Shown piece by piece: positions 1 to 7,695 of a DNA stretch of 64,000 nucleotides. A program made the translations under genes and the position numbers. This DNA comes from Neobacillus niacini NBRC 15566 (GTDB taxonomy: Bacteria; Bacillota; Bacilli; Bacillales; Cytobacillaceae). Location of the stretch: positions 1 through 64,000 of the forward strand of contig NZ_BCVA01000018.1 of NCBI RefSeq assembly GCF_001591505.1, in the 5' to 3' direction. A model generated the notes under the pieces. That model was not told the DNA's origin. It did not search any database and was given only the letters and a program-made list of their open reading frames with translations. Each line of letters opens with the position of its first letter. Within the stretch, counting starts at the first letter, position 1.

Positions 1-33
1 TTTTACTAGTAAATTGAATCCCTCTATAAAAAC

Positions 34-84
34 TAATCAAACGTTTGATTAAAACGGAAGCTAAACTAATCAAACGTTTGATTA
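34..84. repeat. Paired 18-bp palindromes, copy 1
   Basis: Two copies of the perfect palindrome TAATCAAACGTTTGATTA lie at 34-51 and 67-84, with starts 33 bp apart. The same arrangement recurs at 44048-44098 with 11 of 15 spacer bases identical. It sits just beyond the stop codon of the TetR gene on the minus strand. A double operator, or a REP-like intergenic element, are both possible. The gene to the left is outside the window, so its role cannot be decided. Confidence 0.75.
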
Positions 85-120
85 AAGGTTTAGAAGCCCA
101 GTACAATTTTAATTTAGGAA

Positions 121-768
121 TCAATCCTTCTTACCAACGCCATGCATGATAAACTGAATGGTCCTTTCAATTTCCAGTTCATCATCCCATTCTAAATGCG
201 GAAAAAGAATATAACGGGAAAATAAGAAGCCAAGTATATTGGTAATTGTTAACCTTGCGATACTTTCTGGAGGCATATCAATTAATAGCCCTTTGTCCTG
301 GTAGCCTTTAATGACCTTTTCAACGCGAATAAAGATATTTTTTACGATGAGATCAAAAAATTGTTCGCGCAATTCCGGTTGAAAAGGAATTTCTTGAAAC
401 ATGATTTTTACGACTGGCAGCATTCGGATGAGAAGGTCTCTTCTATTTTCAATCGTTGCCCGCAAGAACTCCTCTACTGTCTCAAATTCCCGATCCAGTA
501 CTTTATTAAAATCCTTTACCACTATGGGAGCAATGAACTTTGTCATCAGCGGGGCAACAATTGAAATCAACAATTCCTTCTTCGTTTTATAATGTCGAAA
601 GATTGTTCCTTCGGCTACTCCTGCCTTTTTGGCAATCTCACTTGTTGACGAAGCAGCATACCCTTTTTCGGAAAAGGTTTCAATAGCCGCTACAATAATT
701 TTCTTTTGCTTATCAGTCAATTTATCTTCATCAAATAACTGCTGCAGCATTAATTCTTCTTCTGTCAT
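121..768 (-). CDS. TetR/AcrR family transcriptional regulator
   Basis: A 215-residue protein of usual TetR length. Residues about 18-67 form the N-terminal helix-turn-helix, with the typical pattern GTIFRHYKTKKELL at the recognition helix; the remaining part is a helical ligand/dimer domain too divergent to name a ligand. ATG at 768 follows AAGGAGG by 5 bases. It starts 22 bp after the stop of the ABC permease gene and is the last gene of a three-gene minus-strand operon (ATPase, permease, TetR). The layout suggests it represses its own exporter operon, possibly through the palindrome at 2633-2646; that link is inference. The inducing compound is unknown. Confidence 0.9.
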   Translation of the reverse strand: MTEEELMLQQLFDEDKLTDKQKKIIVAAIETFSEKGYAASSTSEIAKKAGVAEGTIFRHYKTKKELLISIVAPLMTKFIAPIVVKDFNKVLDREFETVEEFLRATIENRRDLLIRMLPVVKIMFQEIPFQPELREQFFDLIVKNIFIRVEKVIKGYQDKGLLIDMPPESIARLTITNILGFLFSRYILFPHLEWDDELEIERTIQFIMHGVGKKD

Positions 769-790
769 TACTGCCTCCTTATCATCACTA

Positions 791-1891
791 TCAAATCTTC
801 CTATATTTCTTCAATGCAACTACATTTAAAACAATGAAGACAAGTGCAAAGCCTACTAACACCAAAAGGTCGTTCGTGATTTCACCTAAACCTGAACCTT
901 TATACATGACCTCGACTAAGGCGTTTCCGCCGTAATACATCGGCATACACTTAGCAAGAACCTGCATCCAACCAGCCATTGACTCAAACGGAAAAATTCC
1001 TGCAAAAAAGACCTGTGGGATAATAGCGATTGGAATAAATTGCATCATCTGGAACTCAGAATTAGCGAATGAGGATAATAGAAGTCCCAGTGTTAGCGCC
1101 ACTAGAGCTAAAGTTAAATTGATTAAAACAACATTCCAGAATGAACCTGCCAGTGTTATATCTAATACTTTTACGGCATACGTAACGACAATAATGGTTT
1201 GGATTACTGCAAATAAACCATATCCCAACAAATAACCGAAAACAATATCTCTTCTTTGGATAGGTGTGGCCAGTAATCGTTCAAGAGTACCAGTAGTACG
1301 TTCCCTCAGTAAAGCAATCCCAGAAATTAAGAACACAAAGAAGAACACAAAGAATCCAACTAGTATCGGGTTTAACTGGTCAAAAAATATGGTATCTTCA
1401 TTTCCATATATATAAGAGGTATTGATTTTAGGGGATTTCACTTGCTCCATCTTATCTGTCATTCCTGGCAGCTTACTCTGAATAGTTTTCATAAATGATG
1501 ACAAATTGGCTGCCTGCTCTTTCGCTTTTTCAGCTGCTATTGCCTGCTGTACCTTCATTTGTAGAGCCTTTGCTGCATTTGGCTGATCGTTTGTGAGCGT
1601 CAAAGAAATGTCTTCACCATTAATATCAAGAATCCCGTCTAAATCTTTATCGAGTAGAAGGTCTTTTGTATTCGCGTCCACTTGAATAACCGTAATTTCG
1701 CTATCCTCTAATCTCTCTATTAGGTTGTCATCTGCATTGATCACACCAAGCCTGGGGTCAACCGTATTTCCAGCTAGCAGATAATTCAGCAGGGTTAAAA
1801 CGAGTAGTGGAGCGACCATCATCAATGCTAATGCACGTTTATCACGTAACATTTGGAAAAATATCCGTTTCACCATGGCCAATATTCTCAT
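791..1891 (-). CDS. ABC-2 type exporter permease
   Basis: A 366-residue membrane protein with one N-terminal transmembrane segment (about residues 20-40), a long extracytoplasmic region (about 41-170) and a block of five hydrophobic segments in the C-terminal half, the layout of the ABC2_membrane_3 family. The cytoplasmic element after the second membrane segment reads RERTTGTLERLLATP, typical of this family. The ATG overlaps the end of the ATPase gene by 4 bp (ATGA), so the two are translationally coupled; GGGGG lies 9 bases upstream. Together they form an exporter, probably of a drug, lipid or toxic compound; the substrate is not readable from sequence. Confidence 0.9.
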   Translation of the reverse strand: MRILAMVKRIFFQMLRDKRALALMMVAPLLVLTLLNYLLAGNTVDPRLGVINADDNLIERLEDSEITVIQVDANTKDLLLDKDLDGILDINGEDISLTLTNDQPNAAKALQMKVQQAIAAEKAKEQAANLSSFMKTIQSKLPGMTDKMEQVKSPKINTSYIYGNEDTIFFDQLNPILVGFFVFFFVFLISGIALLRERTTGTLERLLATPIQRRDIVFGYLLGYGLFAVIQTIIVVTYAVKVLDITLAGSFWNVVLINLTLALVALTLGLLLSSFANSEFQMMQFIPIAIIPQVFFAGIFPFESMAGWMQVLAKCMPMYYGGNALVEVMYKGSGLGEITNDLLVLVGFALVFIVLNVVALKKYRKI

Positions 1892-2610
1892 TGCTGTTTA
1901 CCCCCTGCTTGTAAAAATACTTCTTCTAAGCTTGTAATCCCGTATTGATTTTTCAATTCCGAAGGTGAGCCGCTGGTGATGATCTCACCATTACGTACCA
2001 TGGCTAGACAATCACATTTTTCTGCTTCATCCATAACATGGGTAGTTACTAAAATCGTCTTCCCTTCATTTTTTAAACGATATAGCTCCGACCAGATGGA
2101 CTTTCTTAGCTCAGGGTCAATGCCTACAGTCGGCTCATCTAAAATAAGGACATCAGGATTTTGTATTAATGCTGCTGCCAGAGACAACCGCCGCTTCATA
2201 CCGCCAGAATAGTTTTCAACCTTCTTTTTCAAATCTGCCGTTAAATGGACTAATTCTGCTGCATACGCAATGCGTTCTTTCTGAACAACTTTTTTCAGTT
2301 TAAATAGGGAAGCAAAGAAAGCGAGATTTTCTTCTCCGGTTAAATCATTGTATAAGGCATCTGCTTGGGCCATGTAGCCGATTCTTTGCAATAGTTGTAA
2401 ATTAGGAACAGATGTGTTCAGTACCTGAACATTACCATGGCTCGCAGAATCCATGCCTACAATAATCTTTACCAGAGTTGTTTTTCCTGAACCGGAAGGA
2501 CCAATCAGCCCAAAAATTTGTCCTGATTCCACTGTTAAGTTAATTTGATTTAGCACGTACTTTTTCCCAAAACGTTTACTCACTTCATTTATGACTATTG
2601 CAGATGACAT
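1888..2610 (-). CDS. ABC exporter ATP-binding protein
   Basis: About 240 residues with a complete nucleotide-binding domain: Walker A GPSGSGKTT at residues 37-45, signature YSGGMKRR, Walker B VLILDEPTVG and H-loop TTH. It energises the membrane partner encoded directly downstream. I chose ATG at 2610 because AGAGAGG lies 10 bases before it; an in-frame TTG at 2619 is almost on top of that ribosome binding site. It is the first gene of the operon and is preceded by a near-consensus sigma-A promoter with an operator-like palindrome. The substrate is unknown. Confidence 0.92.
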   Translation of the reverse strand: MSSAIVINEVSKRFGKKYVLNQINLTVESGQIFGLIGPSGSGKTTLVKIIVGMDSASHGNVQVLNTSVPNLQLLQRIGYMAQADALYNDLTGEENLAFFASLFKLKKVVQKERIAYAAELVHLTADLKKKVENYSGGMKRRLSLAAALIQNPDVLILDEPTVGIDPELRKSIWSELYRLKNEGKTILVTTHVMDEAEKCDCLAMVRNGEIITSGSPSELKNQYGITSLEEVFLQAGGKQQ

Positions 2611-2632
2611 GTAAATCAATCCTCTCTAAAAA

Positions 2633-2646
2633 TGAGTGATTACTCA
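2633..2646. promoter_or_regulatory. Operator-like palindrome at ABC-tetR promoter
   Basis: The sequence TGAGTGATTACTCA (arms TGAGT/ACTCA) begins 5 bp downstream of the -10 box of the minus-strand promoter, over the likely transcription start. This position would block transcription if bound. The TetR protein encoded at the end of the same operon is the obvious candidate; the divergent TetR at 2760 is the alternative. Confidence 0.6.
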
Positions 2647-2651
2647 CTTCA

Positions 2652-2679
2652 ATTATAACAAGCACACATCTAAGGTCAA
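2652..2679 (-). promoter_or_regulatory. Sigma-A promoter of the ABC-tetR operon
   Basis: On the minus strand, -35 TTGACC (2674-2679) and -10 TATAAT (2652-2657) are separated by 16 bp. It reads into the ATPase, permease and TetR genes. Confidence 0.75.
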
Positions 2680-2759
2680 TAGGCTTCTTGGGTGGACCAC
2701 GCCTAAAATTTTAATCAATATGTTATACTATTCTCACATAGTAACTCGGGGGTGAATCG

Positions 2760-3332
2760 ATGGCGCGTGAACGGAAGTTTAATACAGTAGAGTTATTTCA
2801 AGAGGCAAAGCAGCTGCTCCTTCAGCATGGATATGACGGATTTACTTTCAGTCTTTTGGCGGACCGGATGGAAGTTTCCCGAGCTGCGTTATATAAATAC
2901 TACGACAATAAAGAAGAGTTAATTACAGACTTTATGATATACGAAATGGAAGAATTTCTTCATGAACTAAGAGAAATCGAAACTCTTGAAGGTTTTGAAC
3001 GGCAATTCGACTTTCTAATCGATCTTATTTTTAAAAAGACAGAAGTACACGAATTAATTAGAGCAGCCCAACAGGTAATGACACGGATGGATGCAGCCTT
3101 TCCCAATAAAGAAAAACTTGAGAAGCTGCCGTTAGATATGTACAAATTTTTACAAAAATTTATCCTGGTTGGTAAGGAAGAAGAAAAATTAAAAAAACAC
3201 ATACCGGATGGATTAATTATTGGGTTTATCCTTCAAACAGTCGCAATTCCCAATCATTTTGGAATTCCAAAGGCAGAGTGGATTCATTCCATAAAGGAAA
3301 TTATTAGCGATGGAATGTTCATGAATAAGTAA
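2760..3332 (+). CDS. TetR/AcrR family transcriptional regulator
   Basis: A 190-residue TetR protein: the N-terminal HTH lies at residues about 9-55 (recognition helix near VSRAALYKYYDNKEEL) and the C-terminal part is an all-helical effector domain. ATG at 2760 is preceded by GGGGGTG; a -10 like TATACT is at 2724-2729. It is divergent from the ABC operon and is followed, 109 bp on, by the MMPL exporter gene, whose upstream region carries two inverted operator-like sequences. The likely job is repression of the MMPL gene; this is inference from position. Confidence 0.9.
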   Translation: MARERKFNTVELFQEAKQLLLQHGYDGFTFSLLADRMEVSRAALYKYYDNKEELITDFMIYEMEEFLHELREIETLEGFERQFDFLIDLIFKKTEVHELIRAAQQVMTRMDAAFPNKEKLEKLPLDMYKFLQKFILVGKEEEKLKKHIPDGLIIGFILQTVAIPNHFGIPKAEWIHSIKEIISDGMFMNK

Positions 3333-3333
3333 T

Positions 3334-3412
3334 TGACACAAGTGTAACTTTGAAAGATAATATTAGTGTTATTGTGTCAATTATTTTTTTTGTTAAAGTT
3401 ACAGATGTGTCA
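3334..3412. promoter_or_regulatory. Inverted operator-like pair before MMPL gene
   Basis: TGACACAAGTGTAACTTT at 3334-3351 is matched in inverted orientation by AAAGTTACAGATGTGTCA at 3395-3412 (16 of 18 bases complementary). Each arm is itself a weak palindrome (ACAC..GTGT type). A nearer partner TTGTGTCAA at 3373-3381, followed by a T run, can pair with TTGACACAA and could also terminate the tetR transcript. The promoter -10 may be TATATT at 3415-3420. A looped double operator for the adjacent TetR is the simplest reading. Confidence 0.55.
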
Positions 3413-3441
3413 CTTATATTCGGGTGAAGGAGAATGAAAAC

Positions 3442-5550
3442 ATGAGTTCATTTTTAAAATCGATAACAGACCGAGTTACATCGAAAAAAGGAATGTGGAT
3501 GACACTTGGAATCTGGCTATTAGTCACCATGCTGCTGGCTGTTTTTGCCCCAAGCGCTAAGGAATACGAGGTTTCAAGTATTGATTCTATTCCTGCAGAT
3601 GCGAAATCCGTCATTGCCGAGAATAAGGTCGATGAGTACTTTAAAAACAATGAAGGAATACCAGCCATACTGGTTTTTCAAAATAAAGGTGATAAGGTTG
3701 AAGTAACAGACTTAAAACCGTTATTTGAAAAATTAGATCAGGTGGAAGGGATAAAAGAGTATGTCCCATTATTAAACATGCCGCCACAGGCGACTGCAAA
3801 CTTCTTCTCTAAAGATCAAAGTACAATGATTTTGCCTATCACTTTTGAATCTTCAATGGAGTCAAAGGAAATTAGAACCGCTCAGGAACAAATTGAAAAA
3901 ATTGTTAAGGATGATACAGACCTAAAATTATATATTACCGGTCCGGCAGGAATAGCGGTGGATTCCCTTAATCTTTTTTCCCGTGCTGATTTTGTCTTAT
4001 TATTTTCAACTGTAGGATTAATCTTGATTTTATTAATCGTGATATACCGTTCGCCGCTATTGGCTTTAATCCCTCTATTTGCTGCCGCATTTGTTTATGA
4101 GGTAGTGAACCAGGTACTAGGTTTGATGGGAATGGCTGGATTAGTGATTAGTAATCAAACATTTTCGATTATGACGATTCTTTTGTTTGCAGCAGTCATT
4201 GATTATTCCTTATTTGTCTTCTCACGTTACCGTGAAGAATTGAAGAGGTTTGATAGCAAATTTGACGCGATGCACCATGCGATGAGAGAAACAGGTTTGC
4301 CAGTCTTTTTCTCAGGGGGGACCGTTTTAGCGGCCATGCTGGTCCTGTTTTTTGCCGAATTTGGAGACTATCGTAACTTTGCACCGGTGTTTGCTGCAGC
4401 CATGCTTATTATCATGCTTGCATCTATTACACTTGTACCAGCCTTGTTTACTTTGTTTGGACGGAAAGCCTTCTGGCCTAAGATTCCAAGAGTGGGAGAG
4501 GAAACAGTTAAATCGAATTCTTTATGGAGTAGAATTGCCAAATTTGTCGTGAACAAACCAGTAGTTTCAGCTGCCGTTATCGGTATCGTCCTTCTGGCAT
4601 CAGCCCTTAACATGCTGAATCTGAAATATGAATTCGATACGATGAAGTCTTTTCCAAAGGATATGCCTTCAAGACAGGGCTATGAAATATTGGAAGAGAA
4701 GTTTGAAAAAGGCGACCTTGCTACAACGACTGTATTGTTTGAAGCGAAAGAAGCAATTACTCCTGAACAGCAAACAGCATTACTCGAAACGCTTGCAGAC
4801 CAAAAGCTAGTCAGTAATGTTCGTCCGAATGGCACCACATCAGATAACAAGGTAATTCAATATAGTCTGACATTTGAGGAAAGTCCATACGCAGTGGAGA
4901 CAATGGACGCTTTGGAAAAGATGAGAGATAGTTCAGATAAATTAGTGAAAGCTAGCAATCTGGATGGAGAGCTTTATTTTGCTGGAGAAACGGCAAAAAA
5001 AGTCGATGACCGTGCAACGAATGATAGGGACTTAATTGTTATTGTTCTGCTTGAATCACTGTTGATATTTGTCATGTTAATTATTATGACTAAGTCATTT
5101 AAAATGCCAATCTATATGATGGGGACCATTCTCATTTCCTTCCTCGCAGCAGTTGGACTGGGAATGTTCCTAAGCAGTTTATTCTTTGATATTGACACAA
5201 TCAGTAATCGTGTTCCGCTTTATTCATTTGTGTTTTTAGTCGCACTGGGTATTGACTACAACATTATTCTAATCTCAAGATTTATAGAAGAAAGGAAAAA
5301 GTATTCTGTGAAAAAGGCAGTAGAGATTGCTGTTGCCAATACTGGCGGTGTAATCTCATCTGCGGGAATTATTCTAGCAGCAACGTTTGCTGTGTTGATG
5401 ACCCAGCCAATCCAATTATTGTTTGTATTTGGCTTCATTGTCGCAGTGGGGATATTATTAGATACGTTCCTTATTCGAGGGATTTTATTACCCGCTTTAA
5501 TTGTATTATTTGAAAAAGAAAAACCTGCTGTAGAAAAAGAAGTTTTATAA
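3442..5550 (+). CDS. MMPL family (RND-type) transporter
   Basis: About 702 residues, the usual length of Bacillus YdfJ-like MMPL proteins. It is built as two homologous halves: a transmembrane helix near residue 20, a soluble outer loop, then five hydrophobic segments, repeated after about residue 365. Each half carries the MMPL/SSD motif with Asp-Tyr in the fourth helix (VIDYSLFVFSRYREEL and LGIDYNIILISRFIEER), the proton-relay position. I place the start at ATG 3442 because GAAGGAG is 9 bases upstream; an in-frame GTG at 3424 lies within the ribosome binding region. It probably exports a lipophilic compound by proton antiport; next to a TetR gene it is likely inducible. Confidence 0.9.
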   Translation: MSSFLKSITDRVTSKKGMWMTLGIWLLVTMLLAVFAPSAKEYEVSSIDSIPADAKSVIAENKVDEYFKNNEGIPAILVFQNKGDKVEVTDLKPLFEKLDQVEGIKEYVPLLNMPPQATANFFSKDQSTMILPITFESSMESKEIRTAQEQIEKIVKDDTDLKLYITGPAGIAVDSLNLFSRADFVLLFSTVGLILILLIVIYRSPLLALIPLFAAAFVYEVVNQVLGLMGMAGLVISNQTFSIMTILLFAAVIDYSLFVFSRYREELKRFDSKFDAMHHAMRETGLPVFFSGGTVLAAMLVLFFAEFGDYRNFAPVFAAAMLIIMLASITLVPALFTLFGRKAFWPKIPRVGEETVKSNSLWSRIAKFVVNKPVVSAAVIGIVLLASALNMLNLKYEFDTMKSFPKDMPSRQGYEILEEKFEKGDLATTTVLFEAKEAITPEQQTALLETLADQKLVSNVRPNGTTSDNKVIQYSLTFEESPYAVETMDALEKMRDSSDKLVKASNLDGELYFAGETAKKVDDRATNDRDLIVIVLLESLLIFVMLIIMTKSFKMPIYMMGTILISFLAAVGLGMFLSSLFFDIDTISNRVPLYSFVFLVALGIDYNIILISRFIEERKKYSVKKAVEIAVANTGGVISSAGIILAATFAVLMTQPIQLLFVFGFIVAVGILLDTFLIRGILLPALIVLFEKEKPAVEKEVL

Positions 5551-5563
5551 AGTAGTTTACAAA

Positions 5564-5604
5564 GAAGAAGTATCGAAGGCTCCGCTCTTTGGTACTTCTT
5601 TTTT
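5564..5604 (+). terminator. Rho-independent terminator after MMPL gene
   Basis: The arms AGTATCGAAG and CTTTGGTACT pair (with G-T) inside a longer GAAGAAG/CTTCTT stem and are followed directly by TTTTTT. Confidence 0.8.
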
Positions 5605-5689
5605 CTGGTTTCCGTACCCATTAAAATAAATGAAAACTTATGGTAATGGAGAAAATTCTAGTTTATTATAGAGTGAAAAGTATGAATTT

Positions 5690-7330
5690 TTGGGTGTGAG
5701 TGCATTGTTTTTAATAGATTATATTGTAAATTTATCTATTTTTTCTCTTTTTGTTAGTACTCCGTTAGTTATACGTTCTTTCATTAATCATAAGCCGGTA
5801 AGACATTTCCGCCTTTGGGTTGGTATTTACGGAGGAATGGTTGCATGTATTCTCGTCATACTCGCCATACATGAACAGGGGTATACTTACGATATCCGCT
5901 ATGCCCCCGTTATTCTTATTTTTGCCTATTTGGGACCATTTGCAGGTATCATTACTGGAGGTATTGGTCTACTTGCAAGATTGTATTCGAGTGGCCAATG
6001 GGAAACGGCTATTATAGGCTGGGTAGTTATGATGGTTGGATTTAGCATCATTTATTACTTTGCGAAAAGATTTACATCAGTAATAAGAGCAATTATCTTA
6101 TTTATTTCTTATATAATCATTTATGTTGTAATGGTACCAATTATTTTCAATGCATTTAGAGACCAGCCATTTTTTCATATTCAATATATCCTGTTCGTGA
6201 TGTTAGGGGTTATACTAGGCTGCTTACTGATTGAATCCTATCTAAAGCTTTACAGATTAAATGAAAGACTTTCAGATATGTATAGCATGGTAGAAGCAAG
6301 TGAATCCAAGTATAGACTAATAGCTGAAAATACATCTGACCTAATTATGGTGATGGATAAAGAGCATACGCTTACATACCTTTCTCCTTCACATGAAATG
6401 GTTTTAGGCTATCAATGTCCTGAACTAGAGGATGTAAAATTATGCAGGTTCTTACATCCTGATGATATTGAATTCTTCAAAAATACAATAAACGAAATGT
6501 TTGAAAAGAAAGAATCGAGATTAATTGAATTTCGTCTGAACCACTGCAGCGGTTATTGGATTGAATTTGAATCTCGGTGTGTGCCAGTAAAGGGCGAGAA
6601 GGATGAGGTTGAAAAGATTGTGATCATCAGTCGTGATATCTCTGAACGTAAAAAGGCAGAAGAAATTCTTTTACAGTCCGAAAAACTATCAATCGTCGGG
6701 GAGTTAGCCGCTGGAGTTGCCCATGAAATTCGGAATCCTCTTACGACAATTAAAGGCTTTATGCAGCTTTATAAATGGGAAAATGGTGCTGACGAAATAA
6801 ATGACCTGCTTCTGAGCGAGCTTGGACGAATAGAAACGATTACGAGTGAAATGCTTTCTTTAGGAAAGCCACAGGCTGTACAGCTTCATCGGACGAATTT
6901 AAAAGAACTAGTTGAGAATACCCTTGAACTTCTGTCACCGCAAGCGCATTTAGAAAATATCCAATTCTATACTTGTGTGGAAGAAGGGGAGTTTTTTATA
7001 ACCGGTGAGAAAAATCAATTAAAGCAGGTTTTCCTTAATGTTCTCAAGAATGCGATCGAGTCAATGCCTGATGGCGGTAATATTCACATTAACCTGCGTA
7101 AAGGTGAAGAGGGTGAATGTGTTCTTTCCGTTAAGGATGAAGGCTGTGGAATACCTGAAGAACTTTTGCCTCGGCTAGGTGAACCTTTCTATACCTTAAA
7201 AGAAAAAGGGACCGGACTTGGATTGATGATCTGTAATAAAATTATTAAACAGCACCATGGAAGTATTACCTATCAGAGTAAAGCGCAGCAGGGAACTCTA
7301 GTCGAAATTAAATTACCTTTGGCCGTTTAA
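5690..7330 (+). CDS. Sensor histidine kinase, 5TM-PAS-HisKA-HATPase
   Basis: A 546-residue orphan kinase. Residues 1-190 hold about six hydrophobic segments resembling the 5TMR/LytS-type sensor module; 205-320 is a PAS domain; the H-box VAHEIRNPL puts the phospho-accepting His at 345; N454 (N-box), DEGCGI (G1, from 483) and GTGLGL (G2, 507-512) complete the ATPase domain. The H-box and domain order resemble the sporulation kinases KinB/KinD of Bacillus, which feed phosphate to Spo0F. No response regulator is adjacent, which fits a phosphorelay kinase. The start is uncertain: TTG 5690, GTG 5696 and TTG 5705 are all possible and none has a strong ribosome binding site. Confidence 0.88.
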   Translation: MGVSALFLIDYIVNLSIFSLFVSTPLVIRSFINHKPVRHFRLWVGIYGGMVACILVILAIHEQGYTYDIRYAPVILIFAYLGPFAGIITGGIGLLARLYSSGQWETAIIGWVVMMVGFSIIYYFAKRFTSVIRAIILFISYIIIYVVMVPIIFNAFRDQPFFHIQYILFVMLGVILGCLLIESYLKLYRLNERLSDMYSMVEASESKYRLIAENTSDLIMVMDKEHTLTYLSPSHEMVLGYQCPELEDVKLCRFLHPDDIEFFKNTINEMFEKKESRLIEFRLNHCSGYWIEFESRCVPVKGEKDEVEKIVIISRDISERKKAEEILLQSEKLSIVGELAAGVAHEIRNPLTTIKGFMQLYKWENGADEINDLLLSELGRIETITSEMLSLGKPQAVQLHRTNLKELVENTLELLSPQAHLENIQFYTCVEEGEFFITGEKNQLKQVFLNVLKNAIESMPDGGNIHINLRKGEEGECVLSVKDEGCGIPEELLPRLGEPFYTLKEKGTGLGLMICNKIIKQHHGSITYQSKAQQGTLVEIKLPLAV

Positions 7331-7372
7331 AGAGGAGTGTTTTCCCGAGGGGGAAGGTGGTCCTCTTTTTTT
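7331..7372 (+). terminator. Rho-independent terminator after histidine kinase
   Basis: AGAGGA and TCCTCT pair around a C/G-rich inner stem (TTCCC/GGGAA) and are followed by a run of seven T. Confidence 0.8.
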
Positions 7373-7423
7373 ATGTTCTAGCTTCCGGGCTTTGCAGCTA
7401 TATTTGTGCAAGAAATAAAAAAA

Positions 7424-7495
7424 GATTCCGGAAACGCGGAATATTCCGGGATTCCGGAATATCCGGTTCCCGTTTTTCCGTATTTTCGGAAAAAA
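7424..7495. promoter_or_regulatory. Candidate enhancer sites for sigma-54 activator
   Basis: About 70 bp packed with TTCCG/CGGAA half-sites, including the palindromes TTCCGGAA, GGAATATTCC and ATTCCGGAATAT. They lie 100-170 bp upstream of the -24/-12 promoter at 7591-7606, the usual place for upstream activator sequences bound by an enhancer-binding protein. The activator encoded at 10066 is the natural candidate; binding is inferred. Confidence 0.6.
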
Positions 7496-7590
7496 ACAAG
7501 TGAAGATATATAATCATTACCAACTATAAAATAGAAATAACCCTTGGAATAAGAAAGAATATTACTACTATTTAGAAAATGAGTAAGTAT

Positions 7591-7606
7591 TGGCATAGAA
7601 CTTGCA
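7591..7606 (+). promoter_or_regulatory. Sigma-54 (SigL) -24/-12 promoter
   Basis: TGGCATAGAACTTGCA matches the sigma-54 consensus, with GG (7592-7593) and GC (7604-7605) separated by exactly 10 bp. It reads into the GntP permease and 3-hydroxybutyrate dehydrogenase genes, which are followed by a sigma-54 activator gene. Confidence 0.85.
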
Positions 7607-7628
7607 TTAATACAATCGTAAGCTTTAA

Positions 7629-7643
7629 TTGAAAACGCTTACT
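7629..7643. promoter_or_regulatory. Catabolite-responsive element (cre)
   Basis: TTGAAAACGCTTACT fits the CcpA consensus WTGNAANCGNWNNCW at every defined position. It lies about 25 bp past the sigma-54 -12 element, so CcpA bound here would act as a roadblock when preferred sugars are present. Confidence 0.7.
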
Positions 7644-7695
7644 AAAGAGGTGCGATGTTTGAAGCCTGCAAAATAAAAGGTATAGGGGGATTTAA

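Noticed and set aside
34..84. Rho-independent terminator for the TetR gene
   Set aside because: The palindromes can form hairpins, but neither is followed by a T run on the minus strand, and the exact pairing distance is repeated at 44 kb.
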